From: an uncultured Bacteroidota bacterium
Lineage (GTDB): Bacteria; Bacteroidota; Bacteroidia; Bacteroidales; P3
Length of the DNA: 64,000 bases
NCBI GenBank assembly: GCA_902775135.1
Contig: CACYKY010000005.1
Span: forward strand, 62,001-126,000
Direction of reading: 5' to 3'
Shown here: piece after piece, positions 1-9,879 of the stretch
How the letters are laid out: every line of letters starts with the position of its first letter
How positions within the stretch are numbered: position 1 is the stretch's first letter
Notes under the pieces: model-generated
Told to the model about the DNA's origin: nothing
The model's database searches: none
The model's input: the letters and a program-made list of their open reading frames with translations, nothing else
Made by a program: the position numbers and the translations under genes

Positions 1-567
1 GCCAGCAACGAGCTGGAGAACGACTGGTGGTCGCCCGACTGGCGTATCGGTGTCCGTGTGCTCCGTGCCTTCAGCAAGAGCTACTGTCTCGGTATGTCGT
101 TCGAATTTGGCACCTCGCGCTTCCGCTACAACGACCTCCCCGTCAACGGCCTCGAGGCCGACCTCGGCATCACCCAGGCCCAGATTGACAACTTCGACGA
201 AGTTGAAACTCGCAGCGCCTCCCTCAACGAATTCTCCATCGAGCTCTTCCAGCGTGTGCGACTGCTGCCCCTCGGCATCATGGGCAAGGGTCTCCATTGG
301 GACCTCGGAGTCTATGGCTCCTATGGCAGTTACGACTATACCTTGGAGGGCGAGGATCCCGCCATCCATGCCTCGTCGGTAGAGTACACCTTCTCCGATG
401 TCGACGCCCTCGACGGCTACCGCTGGAACTTCGGTGCTGTCACCCGCCTCACCTATGACTGGATTGGCATCTACGCCCGCTACCGCCTCAACGGCATCGG
501 CTCCGACCCCGACGCCGGCAAGTTCCTCCTGCCGCGCCTCACCCTCGGCCTCCAGTTCATGTTCTAG
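1..567 (+). CDS. Outer-membrane beta-barrel protein, C-terminal part
   Basis: The reading frame is open from the first base of the window, so the start lies upstream; about 188 residues are visible. The protein alternates short amphipathic strands rich in Tyr/Phe/Trp with polar turns and ends in LGLQFMF, the aromatic-terminal strand that BAM substrates carry. It is most likely a surface-exposed barrel of unknown ligand. An internal GTG at 58 could be mistaken for a start, but the upstream codons encode equally barrel-like sequence. A strong terminator follows directly. Confidence 0.75.
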   Translation, partial: ASNELENDWWSPDWRIGVRVLRAFSKSYCLGMSFEFGTSRFRYNDLPVNGLEADLGITQAQIDNFDEVETRSASLNEFSIELFQRVRLLPLGIMGKGLHWDLGVYGSYGSYDYTLEGEDPAIHASSVEYTFSDVDALDGYRWNFGAVTRLTYDWIGIYARYRLNGIGSDPDAGKFLLPRLTLGLQFMF

Positions 568-589
568 TCCCCCCTCATCCCTACATAAG

Positions 590-615
590 AGCCCCTGCCG
601 CAGCAGGGGCTTCTT
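590..615 (+). terminator. Rho-independent terminator
   Basis: A 9-bp perfect stem AGCCCCTGC / GCAGGGGCT with a four-base loop is followed by TTCTTTGT. It closes the transcript of the barrel gene. Confidence 0.8.
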
Positions 616-738
616 TGTGTTCGCACCTCTGATTGACGGCTGGGGGGAAGGAACGGGACGAGGAAGGTGGTGGGGATGGCGCAGGGCGTTGATTGCGATA
701 GCTTTATGAAAAAAAGAGGGGAGGAGGATGTTTTTCTC

Positions 739-769
739 TTGGTCATGTCGGCCAAAATGTGTATCTTTG
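739..769 (+). promoter_or_regulatory. Bacteroidetes-type promoter for hutU
   Basis: TTGG at 739-742 and TATCTTTG at 762-769 are separated by 19 bp, matching the primary-sigma pattern of Bacteroidota. A 70-base leader follows before the urocanate hydratase start. Confidence 0.65.
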
Positions 770-840
770 CAATCGTACATGCGCCGCGCCGTTGGGTGGT
801 GGTGTATTGGTAATGTATTAAAATATAAAAAGATAGCAAT

Positions 841-2841
<2,001 letters not shown>

Positions 2842-2856
2842 GTGATATTAAATAAA

Positions 2857-2893
2857 GCAATCGCCCCTTGTCCTAATGTCAAGGGGCGATTGC
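2857..2893. terminator. Bidirectional terminator
   Basis: A perfect 14-bp stem GCAATCGCCCCTTG / CAAGGGGCGATTGC with a 9-base loop, flanked by A-rich and T-rich sequence on both sides. It serves hutU and the convergent gene, whose stop codon at 2894 touches the right arm. Confidence 0.9.
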
Positions 2894-3523
2894 TTATTTG
2901 TGGACGGCGGCGCTGTCAGGTGGGGGAGGGGTGTGGTGTTTGCGGCGGGGAGTGGCGGGGATGGGGTCGGTGTACCATAGGTGGCGGTAGGATTTCTTTT
3001 TTTCCACTTCGGCATGGTACTGGAGACCGGCGTTTTCTCCTCGGGAGAGGTCGGCGCAGGCGGGACCGGAGTCGGTCATCTTGCCGCTGAAGTTCCACAG
3101 TCGATAGTCATCGGTATTGACGATTAGTTCTTGGCCCAGATTGTGCTCCGGCATTGGGGGCACCCAGCGGCGGGCGTTGATGGTGACGGTGCGCAGGTTG
3201 ATGAGCTGCAGGGTGTCGACGTAGATGCTGAGGTTGGCAGGTCCGCGCAGTTCGAAGTCGTTTTGGAAGAGCGTTACGCTCCCTACTCCCACGCGCAGCG
3301 TATAGATGCCTGTCGGCAGGCTGTCGACGACGAAGAATCCTTCGTTGTCGCACACGCGGACGGCCTTGGCGACACTGTCCTGCACCAGTTGCACCAGGCA
3401 GTAGGGCTCGGGCTTATTGGTGTGCAGATTGTATACCGTGCCGGTGACGATGATGGTATCGCTCTGCGCGAGGCAGAAGCCTGTGGCAGCCAACAGCAGG
3501 AGGATTGTCATGATGCGTTTCAT
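2894..3523 (-). CDS. Secreted carboxypeptidase-regulatory-like domain protein
   Basis: A 209-residue exported protein. Residues 1-19 form a signal peptide (MKRIMTILLLLAATGFCLAQ). Residues about 24-105 look like a carboxypeptidase-regulatory/CNA-B-type beta-sandwich: TGTVYNLHTNKPEPYCLVQL, then DNEGFFVVDSLPTGIYTLRV. The C-terminal 60 residues are Pro/Lys/His-rich and low complexity. It overlaps the upstream gene by ATGA, so the two are translationally coupled and probably act together in the envelope. Function is unknown. Confidence 0.75.
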   Translation of the reverse strand: MKRIMTILLLLAATGFCLAQSDTIIVTGTVYNLHTNKPEPYCLVQLVQDSVAKAVRVCDNEGFFVVDSLPTGIYTLRVGVGSVTLFQNDFELRGPANLSIYVDTLQLINLRTVTINARRWVPPMPEHNLGQELIVNTDDYRLWNFSGKMTDSGPACADLSRGENAGLQYHAEVEKKKSYRHLWYTDPIPATPRRKHHTPPPPDSAAVHK

Positions 3524-4824
3524 CGTTTCGGATGTTTTTTTAGCTTCAGCTCCAACAGTTGCACGACGTAGGAGTCGATGGGTATGGTGTTATAGTGGCC
3601 CCAGAAAGCAGGACTGAAGTCGCTCTGTCCGAAGGCGCGGTCGAGGGCCACAGGGCGGCTGTCGAGGGTCTCGCCCTCGGGGGCGGTGGGTTCGGTGGCG
3701 AAGGAGGTAAGGGTCCAATCCACGCTGTGGCGCCAGCGCTGTTCCTCGCCGTCGTGTCCGCGCCCCTTGGAGGTGAGCAGCAGGGTGGTGGTGGAGTAGT
3801 AGCGCGCGAGGGTCAGCTTGCCGTCGCGCTCGTCGTAGATCCAGGTGGTGGAGTCGGCCTCGATGGACATGTGGGTGAAGTAGGTCTTCACCCAAGCCTC
3901 CTCGGGAGCCAGTTTCTTGAGGGGCTCCGCAATCCACGAGGTGATGCGCACCAGCGCAAGGCCGCGTTTGCGGATGACATACTCGTAGTTCGTCTCGCGC
4001 GAGAGGCGGCTGGCGCCGATGGAGCGCACCAGGTAGTAGCCTTCGCCGCCGTCGTCGAACTCCATGAGGGGCAGGAACCGCTGGCGCATGAGCATGCTCC
4101 GCGAGAGGCCGTAGCTGGCGTTGGGCGCCGCCACAGGGTCGTAGAAGAGCTCCTCGTCGGCATACTGCATCATCTCGTCGATGCCGTCCTCCTTGCCCAC
4201 CTTCTCTTTCAGCAGGCTGCGGTCGTTCACCAGCAGGCGGTGGCGCAGGATGGTCTTGTAGTTGGTCTCCATCTCGCGGAAGGATGACTTGAAGTTGAAG
4301 CTGCGCTTCTCGGCGTATTGGTTGTAGGGACCGCGTTCCACCTCCATGACGGATTCGTCGAAGAGGTATATCTCGTCGTCTACGGCGCGCCAGTCGCGAT
4401 AGAAGAAGGTGGAATAGGCCGTCTGCTGATGGAAGTTGTGGTCGAGGCTGCGCAACACGTCCAGCATGAGGTCCAGGCTGTGTTGGTAGCGCGAGATATT
4501 CACCTCGCGCAGTTCGATGGCCTGCGACTTGAGTCTGATGCGGCTGCTGCCTTCGAGGTCTTTCACGCTCAGGCGCAAGGGCTCGTAGCCCACCGAACGC
4601 ACCAGCACGCTGTCGCCCTCGAGTCCGGCGGGGACCTTCAGCTCGTAGTCGCCAAGGTCGTTGCAGCAGACGCCGATGGTGCTGTTGCCCAGCTGCAAGG
4701 TGGCATAGGGCACGCCGTTGCGCCCGTCCACCACGCGCCCCTTCAGCACCAGCACTTCCTGAGCCAACGCGGTGCCAGCCGTTGCCAGCAGCAACAATAG
4801 CAGTATGAGCCCCTGTCGAATCAT
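3520..4824 (-). CDS. Secreted protein with N-terminal carboxypeptidase-regulatory-like domain
   Basis: 434 residues. I place the start at 4824, where a good signal peptide begins (MIRQGLILLLLLLATAGTALAQ); the frame could be extended to 4926, but that extension covers the promoter. Residues about 24-105 carry the regulatory-like beta-sandwich (LKGRVVDGRNGVPYATLQL ... GDYELKVPAGLEGDSVLVRSVGYEPL). The remaining 330 residues are a mixed alpha/beta region with many aromatic and charged residues that I do not recognise; many Bacteroidota proteins share this layout. It is first in a two-gene operon. Confidence 0.75.
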   Translation of the reverse strand: MIRQGLILLLLLLATAGTALAQEVLVLKGRVVDGRNGVPYATLQLGNSTIGVCCNDLGDYELKVPAGLEGDSVLVRSVGYEPLRLSVKDLEGSSRIRLKSQAIELREVNISRYQHSLDLMLDVLRSLDHNFHQQTAYSTFFYRDWRAVDDEIYLFDESVMEVERGPYNQYAEKRSFNFKSSFREMETNYKTILRHRLLVNDRSLLKEKVGKEDGIDEMMQYADEELFYDPVAAPNASYGLSRSMLMRQRFLPLMEFDDGGEGYYLVRSIGASRLSRETNYEYVIRKRGLALVRITSWIAEPLKKLAPEEAWVKTYFTHMSIEADSTTWIYDERDGKLTLARYYSTTTLLLTSKGRGHDGEEQRWRHSVDWTLTSFATEPTAPEGETLDSRPVALDRAFGQSDFSPAFWGHYNTIPIDSYVVQLLELKLKKHPKR

Positions 4825-4896
4825 AGTCCTTTTATATCCAGATACACATTTTTCGTCCGAAATCTGACATCCCCCCGTGAAAAAAAATTCCAAGTG

Positions 4897-4927
4897 CAAA
4901 GGTACGAAAAAAACTTGGATGGACAAA
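4897..4927 (-). promoter_or_regulatory. Promoter of the minus-strand two-gene operon
   Basis: On the minus strand, TTTG (4924-4927) and TACCTTTG (4897-4904) are separated by exactly 19 bp. This is the canonical -33/-7 arrangement of Bacteroidota and supports the 4824 start. Confidence 0.8.
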
Positions 4928-4943
4928 TGATTGTTTTTTTTCG

Positions 4944-4951
4944 TAACTTTG
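4944..4951 (+). promoter_or_regulatory. -7 box of the ion-channel gene
   Basis: TAACTTTG fits TAnnTTTG and lies 43 bp before the ATG of the channel gene. No good -33 box is visible at the normal distance, because that position overlaps the divergent promoter. Confidence 0.5.
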
Positions 4952-4994
4952 CACAGCCTACACTATTAAGGGGCGTTGCTGTAAAAATCTTGTT

Positions 4995-5762
4995 ATGAAG
5001 AAGATACTGCTTAATGAGAAACTGATATTGGCCATTGTTGTCATCAATGTGGTGGTGATTTTTGTGCAGGAGTGCGGGGTGGACCACCTGGCTTTGAGTC
5101 TGATTGATATCGTCTGCACATTGATTTTTGTGGCGGAGATGGTGGTGAAGCACCGCGAGTACGGCCTCAAAGGCTACTGGAGGGATCGGTGGAACGCCCT
5201 CGACGGCATCGTCACCCTCCTCTCCGTTCCTGCTTTGCTGGCCTATGTCATCCCCGCTGTCGCCAGCGTCAACACCATCATCATCTTCCGTGCCCTGAGG
5301 GTCTTCAAGCTCTTCCGTACCGCCCGCCGGTTCCCCCATCTCACCGAGATATGGGCCGGATTCAAGCTCGCTCTGCGCCAGTCAGCAGGCTTCCTGTTGG
5401 GCTATTTCATAGTCATTGTCGTCATCTCCATGTTCAACAGCGCCCTTTTCGGCAAAGTGGCGCCGCAGTATTTCGCCACCCCGTTGGATGCCATCTACTC
5501 CGTCTTCCGCTTCTTCACCGTCGAAGGCTGGTATGAGATACCCGAAGCTGTGGTGGGCAACCTCGCACCCGTATGGATGCATGTCATCCGCCTCTATTTC
5601 TGTCTGTTGCTCATCGGTGGCGGCATCATCGGCATGTCCCTCATCAACTCCATCTTCGTCGACGCGCTGGCGGCCGACAACAACGACGACGTCAAAGCCA
5701 AACTCGACGACATGGAACGGAAACTCGACCGCCTGCTGGAACAGCAGAAGAAAGACGAATAG
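4995..5762 (+). CDS. Voltage-gated cation channel, BacNav/ion-transporter family
   Basis: 255 residues with six predicted membrane segments. S4 is obvious: Arg99, Arg102, Lys105, Arg108 and Arg111/112 recur every third residue. The pore loop carries FTVEGW (residues 174-179), aligning with the FTLESW-type selectivity filter of bacterial sodium channels, where Glu sets cation selectivity; the Gly in place of Ser is unusual. After S6 a charged heptad-like tail (about 230-252) resembles the C-terminal coiled coil that tetramerises this family. Sodium versus calcium preference cannot be read from sequence. Monocistronic, divergent from the secreted-protein operon. Confidence 0.85.
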   Translation: MKKILLNEKLILAIVVINVVVIFVQECGVDHLALSLIDIVCTLIFVAEMVVKHREYGLKGYWRDRWNALDGIVTLLSVPALLAYVIPAVASVNTIIIFRALRVFKLFRTARRFPHLTEIWAGFKLALRQSAGFLLGYFIVIVVISMFNSALFGKVAPQYFATPLDAIYSVFRFFTVEGWYEIPEAVVGNLAPVWMHVIRLYFCLLLIGGGIIGMSLINSIFVDALAADNNDDVKAKLDDMERKLDRLLEQQKKDE

Positions 5763-5853
5763 GCCTTCCCCCTCGGGGAAAATATTGTCTCCGCATCACA
5801 ATAAACCATCCGTTGGCAGCGTTATTTGAATAAGTTTTAAAAACATCTATACT

Positions 5854-6558
5854 ATGGAAAACGCAGTTTCTCTCAAGAAAAACATGATTCTGGGCGGAAG
5901 CCTTGTGCTGGCGGCCCTGCTGCTGGGTATCTTCATGGTGTGCACCGTGAAGACGCTGAAATCCTACGACGACACCGTCAAGGTGCGCGGCCTCTGCGAG
6001 AAAGAGGTTCCTGCCGACCGTGTGGTGTGGCGCATCAGCTACAGCGAGAAGTCGAACGACCTCTCCGACCTCCGCAACACCATCCGCAAGAACAACGACA
6101 TCATCGTCAAACTGCTGCGCGACGCCGGCTTCTCCGAGGACGAGATCAAGGTGGCCAACGCCAGCTACGACGACCGCTACAACTGGAGCAACAATGTCTC
6201 GCAAATCACCTTCCGCTACCAGGTGAACCAGACGGTCACCGTCTTCACCAAGAACCTCGACCTCGTGCGCAAGCTGCAGCAAACGCTCGAGACCGACCTC
6301 GTGAACCAGAACATCCTGGCCAACAGCTACGCCGACTACCAGTATCTGGGTCTCAACGACATCAAGCCCGAGATGATCCGCGAGAGTTTGGAGAACGCCC
6401 GTGTGGCTGCCGACGAGTTTGCCAACAACAGCCATAGCAAGATTGGCAAGATGCGTACCGCCTCGCAGGGCTATTTCGAGGTGGAGGACCTCGACGAGAA
6501 CACCCCGCAGGTGAAGAAGGTCCGCGTTGTCACCACGGTGGAATACTACCTGAAATAA
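5854..6558 (+). CDS. SIMPL-domain (DUF541/YggE-like) membrane-anchored protein
   Basis: 234 residues. One N-terminal transmembrane segment (about 10-33, MILGGSLVLAALLLGIF) anchors a periplasmic SIMPL domain that begins VKVRGLCEKEVPADRVVWRI and shows the usual alternation of beta strands with the helix SLENARVAADEFANNSHSK and closing strand KVRVVTTVEYYL. The family is linked to stress tolerance and oligomeric ring assembly, but its molecular role is not established. It sits alone between the channel gene and a terminator. Confidence 0.8.
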   Translation: MENAVSLKKNMILGGSLVLAALLLGIFMVCTVKTLKSYDDTVKVRGLCEKEVPADRVVWRISYSEKSNDLSDLRNTIRKNNDIIVKLLRDAGFSEDEIKVANASYDDRYNWSNNVSQITFRYQVNQTVTVFTKNLDLVRKLQQTLETDLVNQNILANSYADYQYLGLNDIKPEMIRESLENARVAADEFANNSHSKIGKMRTASQGYFEVEDLDENTPQVKKVRVVTTVEYYLK

Positions 6559-6589
6559 AAAAAGGCATCTCCATCCTGCATCATCCCCT

Positions 6590-6620
6590 AGAGGAGACCC
6601 CCGCCGGCCTCCTCTTTTTT
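6590..6620 (+). terminator. Rho-independent terminator
   Basis: AGAGGAG / CTCCTCT stem around a CG-rich loop, followed by six T residues, just after the SIMPL-domain gene. Confidence 0.7.
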
Positions 6621-6640
6621 CGTCCCCGTAAAATCTAACC

Positions 6641-6664
6641 ATAACCTTAACGCTAACCTTAACG
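6641..6664. repeat. Short tandem repeat
   Basis: Two adjacent copies of TAACCTTAACG separated by one base, preceded by a degenerate copy. It lies in intergenic DNA after a terminator with no visible coding role. Confidence 0.6.
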
Positions 6665-6765
6665 TATAGTATATGAATACAATATTATAAGGCTATAGGA
6701 TGGCTAAGGGGGAAGGAAGGGTGGGAGAGAGAGGGGACGGCAATGTGGAGGTGGGGAAAAATATA

Positions 6766-6795
6766 TTGGCGTGTCGCAAAATATTCGTATCTTTG
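6766..6795 (+). promoter_or_regulatory. Promoter of the que operon
   Basis: TATCTTTG at 6788-6795 with TTGG at 6766-6769 (18 bp spacer). Transcription would begin near 6800, placing the riboswitch-like leader at the very 5' end of the message. Confidence 0.7.
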
Positions 6796-6805
6796 CAGCG
6801 CAATA

Positions 6806-6842
6806 CAGGGGTACTTGACAACCCCCTTTAACAAAACAAGAA
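6806..6842 (+). promoter_or_regulatory. preQ1-I riboswitch, predicted translational control of queC
   Basis: The leader forms a compact H-type pseudoknot. P1 pairs GGGG (6808-6811) with CCCC (6823-6826), plus an A-U pair outside it. The loop contains CTTG (6814-6817), which can pair with CAAG (6837-6840) just before the start codon. The tail TTAACAAAACAAG is nearly identical to the A-rich tail I recall for the crystallised Thermoanaerobacter preQ1-I aptamer. It directly precedes queC. P2 lies in the ribosome-binding region, so ligand binding should block initiation. Sequence and context agree; a covariance search was not run. Confidence 0.85.
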
Positions 6843-6843
6843 T

Positions 6844-7542
6844 ATGACAGACAACAACTTATCGGCTTCCGTCGGGCTGAAGGATTCGATGATAATCTAT
6901 TCCGGTGGGCTCGATTCCACCACCCTGCTCTATGAGGAGCAGGAGCGTATTGCATTGGCCGTCACCTTTGCCTACGGCAGCAATCATGGTGCCCGCGAGC
7001 AGGCCTGTGCCGAGTGGCACTGCCGTCGGCTGGGCCTCGAGCATGTGGTGGTGGACCTCGCTTTCATGGGGAAGCTCTTCCAGTCGTCGCTCCTCAGCGG
7101 CGCAGATGCTATCCCCGACGGCCGCTACGACGAGGACAACATGAAAAGCACGGTGGTGCCCTTCCGCAACGGCATCATGCTCAGCGTGGCCTGCGGATTG
7201 GCCGAGAGCCGCGGGTTGGCACGTGTGCTGATGGCCAATCACGGCGGCGACCACGCCATCTATCCCGACTGCCGTCCGGAGTTCGTCGAGGCTATGGATG
7301 CCGCCATGCGCGCCGGCACCTATGCCGGTGTCGCCATCGCGGCCCCCTACACGCACCTCAGCAAGTCCGACATCATACGTCGCGGTGCGGCGATGGGTGT
7401 CGACTACGGCCACACCTATTCGTGCTATCGCGGCGGCGAGCACCACTGTGGCACCTGCGGCACCTGCACCGAACGCCGCGAGGCCTTCCGCGAAGCTGGC
7501 ATCCCCGACCCCACACAATACGAAACCGATCATTTGGCTTAA
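6844..7542 (+). CDS. queC: 7-cyano-7-deazaguanine (preQ0) synthase
   Basis: QueC converts 7-carboxy-7-deazaguanine to preQ0 with ATP and ammonia, in queuosine biosynthesis. The PP-loop IIYSGGLDSTT lies near the N-terminus, and the zinc-binding end CYRGGEHHCGTCGTC followed by TERREAF is intact. Length, 232 residues, is normal. First gene of queC-queD-queE-queF behind the predicted preQ1-I riboswitch. Confidence 0.97.
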   Translation: MTDNNLSASVGLKDSMIIYSGGLDSTTLLYEEQERIALAVTFAYGSNHGAREQACAEWHCRRLGLEHVVVDLAFMGKLFQSSLLSGADAIPDGRYDEDNMKSTVVPFRNGIMLSVACGLAESRGLARVLMANHGGDHAIYPDCRPEFVEAMDAAMRAGTYAGVAIAAPYTHLSKSDIIRRGAAMGVDYGHTYSCYRGGEHHCGTCGTCTERREAFREAGIPDPTQYETDHLA

Positions 7543-7583
7543 CTACTTAACTCCGATCTACTTAACTACTTAAAAAAAAGATT

Positions 7584-7919
7584 ATGTATTACGTCAAAAA
7601 ACAAATAGAAGTCTCCGGCGCCCACCGCCTGGAATTGGACTATCCGAGCAAGTGCACTCAGCTGCATGGCCACAACTGGCTGATCACCATCTACTGCCGT
7701 TCGCGCCAGTTGGACCACAACGGTATGGTGGTGGATTTCTCCCACATCAAGAAGAGCATCGTCGACAAGCTCGACCATCAGGTCGTCAACGACGTCATTG
7801 GCTGCAACCCCACGGCCGAGAACATCGCCCACTGGTGCCAGCAGCAAGTGCCCAACTGCTACCGCGTCGACGTGCAGGAAACCACCGGCAACACCGCCAC
7901 CTACGAGGTCGACGAATGA
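7584..7919 (+). CDS. queD: 6-carboxy-5,6,7,8-tetrahydropterin synthase
   Basis: QueD makes 6-carboxytetrahydropterin from dihydroneopterin triphosphate, the first pathway-specific step of deazaguanine synthesis. In 111 residues the zinc ligands His14, His28 and His30 (within LHGHNW), catalytic Cys24, and the motifs DHQVVND and PTAENIAHW are present. It sits 41 bp after queC in the same operon. Confidence 0.95.
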   Translation: MYYVKKQIEVSGAHRLELDYPSKCTQLHGHNWLITIYCRSRQLDHNGMVVDFSHIKKSIVDKLDHQVVNDVIGCNPTAENIAHWCQQQVPNCYRVDVQETTGNTATYEVDE

Positions 7920-7955
7920 CAACGAAGATATTTTCCATTTTTAAGAATAGGCTGT

Positions 7956-8540
7956 ATGAAAGTGAATGAGATATTCTATTCCCTCCAGGGCGAAGGCTAC
8001 CATGTGGGTACTGCGGCGACCTTTGTGCGCTTCAGCGGATGCAACCTCCATTGTCCCTTCTGCGACACGCAGCACGAAGAGGGCACCGAGATGACCGACG
8101 AGGAAATCGTGGAGGCCGTGCGCCCCAACCCCGCCCGCCTGGTGGTCATCACCGGCGGCGAGCCCTCGCTGCAGCTCACCAAGAGTCTCGTCAATGCCCT
8201 CCACGACGTTGACAAGATGGTGGCTGTGGAGACCAACGGCACACGCAGACTGCCGGGCAATGTGGACTGGATTACCCTCTCGCCCAAGGACAAATACCTC
8301 GGAGGCGAGGCCAAGGTGGTGCTCACCATCGTCGACGAACTCAAGGTGGTCTTCGACGGCATCCATGCTCCCGATATGTACGGCGACATCATGTGCACCC
8401 ACGGTCGCTTCCTGCAGCCCCTCGACACCGGCGACGCCGAGCGCAACGCGCAGATCCGCAATGCCGCCATCGAGTACATCAAGAAAGACCCCCGCTGGAA
8501 GCTCTCGCTCCAGACGCATAAAATGCTTAATATCCGTTGA
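7956..8540 (+). CDS. queE: 7-carboxy-7-deazaguanine synthase (radical SAM)
   Basis: QueE rearranges 6-carboxytetrahydropterin to 7-carboxy-7-deazaguanine. The N-terminus [14 protein letters not shown] and the canonical CxxxCxxC cluster (Cys29, Cys33, Cys36 in [11 protein letters not shown]) are present, followed by [11 protein letters not shown]. At 194 residues it is a compact version. The stop codon is two bases from the queF start. Confidence 0.95.
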   Translation: MKVNEIFYSLQGEGYHVGTAATFVRFSGCNLHCPFCDTQHEEGTEMTDEEIVEAVRPNPARLVVITGGEPSLQLTKSLVNALHDVDKMVAVETNGTRRLPGNVDWITLSPKDKYLGGEAKVVLTIVDELKVVFDGIHAPDMYGDIMCTHGRFLQPLDTGDAERNAQIRNAAIEYIKKDPRWKLSLQTHKMLNIR

Positions 8541-8542
8541 AT

Positions 8543-9001
8543 ATGAATCGCGAACAAGACCATCTGCAATCCCTTGGCCACAAGACCGAGATACCTACCG
8601 ACTATAATCCCGCCGTCCTCGAGGCCTTCGAGAACCGCCATCAGGAGCGCGACTACTGGGTGCAGTTCAACTGCCCTGAGTTCACCACCCTCTGCCCCAT
8701 CACCGGGCAGCCCGACTTCGCCGAGCTGAAGATTATGTACATCCCCGACAAGATGATGGTGGAGAGCAAGAGCCTCAAGCTCTACCTCTTCTCCTTCCGC
8801 AATCACGGCGACTTCCACGAGGACTGCGTCAATATCATCATGAACGACCTCATCCGCCTGATGGATCCGCGCTATATCGAGGTGATGGGCCTCTTCGTTC
8901 CCCGTGGAGGCATCAGCATCCACCCCTATGCCAACTACGGCCGCCCCGACACCCGCTACGAGGAACTGGCCGAACACCGTCTGCGCAACTACAAGATTTG
9001 A
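8543..9001 (+). CDS. queF: preQ0 reductase, type I (NADPH-dependent 7-cyano-7-deazaguanine reductase)
   Basis: QueF reduces preQ0 to preQ1, the base inserted into tRNA and the riboswitch ligand. In 152 residues the catalytic motif [13 protein letters not shown] (Cys51, Asp58) and the later [10 protein letters not shown] are intact, and the size is that of the short homodecameric type. I use ATG at 8543; a TTG two codons upstream overlaps the queE stop and is less likely. Confidence 0.95.
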   Translation: MNREQDHLQSLGHKTEIPTDYNPAVLEAFENRHQERDYWVQFNCPEFTTLCPITGQPDFAELKIMYIPDKMMVESKSLKLYLFSFRNHGDFHEDCVNIIMNDLIRLMDPRYIEVMGLFVPRGGISIHPYANYGRPDTRYEELAEHRLRNYKI

Positions 9002-9879
9002 TGAAACAGATACTCCTCATCAACGACGTCGTCGGCCACAGCCACGTGGGCATGGTGGCCATGCTGCCCATCCTCACCTATCAGGGCCACTCCGTCTTCA
9101 ACCTGCCCACAGCCCTCGTCTCCAACACCCTCGACTACGGCCACTTCAACGTGCTGGAGACCACCGACTACATGCGCGGCACGCTGCCCGTGTGGCAGCA
9201 GCTGGGCTTCCGCTTCGACGCCGTCTGCACGGGCCTTATGTTCAGCGAGGAACAGGCCCGCCTCGTGGTTGATTATTGCAAGAAGCTGAAGGACTCAGCC
9301 ACTCAGCCACTCAGCCACTCAGCCACTTCTCCTACCACTGTCTTCGTCGACCCCATCATGGGCGACGGCGGCCGCCTCTACAACGGCATGGGGCAGCGCC
9401 AGGTGGAGCTCATGCGCGAGATGGTCTCCGTCGCCGACCTCACCTTCCCCAACTACACCGAGGCCTGCTACCTGGCCGATGTGCCTTTCCGCCAGGAAGG
9501 GCTCTCGTGGGATGAGGTCTGCGCACTCCTCGACACCATCGTGGCCCTCGGCGCACGCTCGGTGGTGATCACCAGCGCCAAGGTCGACGGCCACAGCTGC
9601 GTCGTTGGACGCCGCAGCGACAAACCCCTGTCAGGGTTCCCACAGCACCACGACGATGGCCGTTATTTCCGACTCGACTACGAGGAGATCCCCCTCGCCT
9701 TCCACGGAACGGGCGACATCTTCTCCGCCGTCCTCATCGGGCGCCTCATGAACGGCGAGCCCCTGCGCGACAGCACCCAGGCGGCCATGCGTGTCGTCAG
9801 TCGCCTCATCGACCGCAACCGCGACCAGAAGGATCTCTGCTTGGGCATTCCGATAGAGAAGTGTCTGGATTTATTATAG
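9001..9879 (+). CDS. Pyridoxamine/pyridoxal kinase-like (PfkB-type vitamin kinase)
   Basis: 292 residues of the ribokinase-like fold used by PdxK/PdxY and ThiD. Signatures are the N-terminal LLINDVVGHSHVGMVAMLPIL, FVDPIMGDGGRLYNGM, LTFPNYTEACYLADV and the anion-hole motif FHGTGDIFSAVL. The substrate is most likely pyridoxal/pyridoxamine. The ATG at 9001 overlaps the queF stop (TGATG), so it is translationally coupled to the que operon. An ACTCAGCC 8-bp tandem repeat at 9293-9327 encodes an unconserved loop with DSATQPLSHSAT; one-unit slippage would frameshift the gene before its catalytic Asp. The 3' end overlaps the convergent gene by 6 bp. Confidence 0.85.
   Translation: MKQILLINDVVGHSHVGMVAMLPILTYQGHSVFNLPTALVSNTLDYGHFNVLETTDYMRGTLPVWQQLGFRFDAVCTGLMFSEEQARLVVDYCKKLKDSATQPLSHSATSPTTVFVDPIMGDGGRLYNGMGQRQVELMREMVSVADLTFPNYTEACYLADVPFRQEGLSWDEVCALLDTIVALGARSVVITSAKVDGHSCVVGRRSDKPLSGFPQHHDDGRYFRLDYEEIPLAFHGTGDIFSAVLIGRLMNGEPLRDSTQAAMRVVSRLIDRNRDQKDLCLGIPIEKCLDLL
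9293..9327 (+). repeat. ACTCAGCC tandem octamer, four copies, intragenic
   Basis: Four perfect copies of ACTCAGCC plus a partial fifth, inside the kinase gene. The same unit recurs at 17154-17182 inside an unrelated gene. Confidence 0.95.

Noticed and set aside
6641-6664. TAACCTTAACG repeat as a replication or telomere-like motif
   Set aside because: Only two copies, no origin genes or skew evidence in the window.
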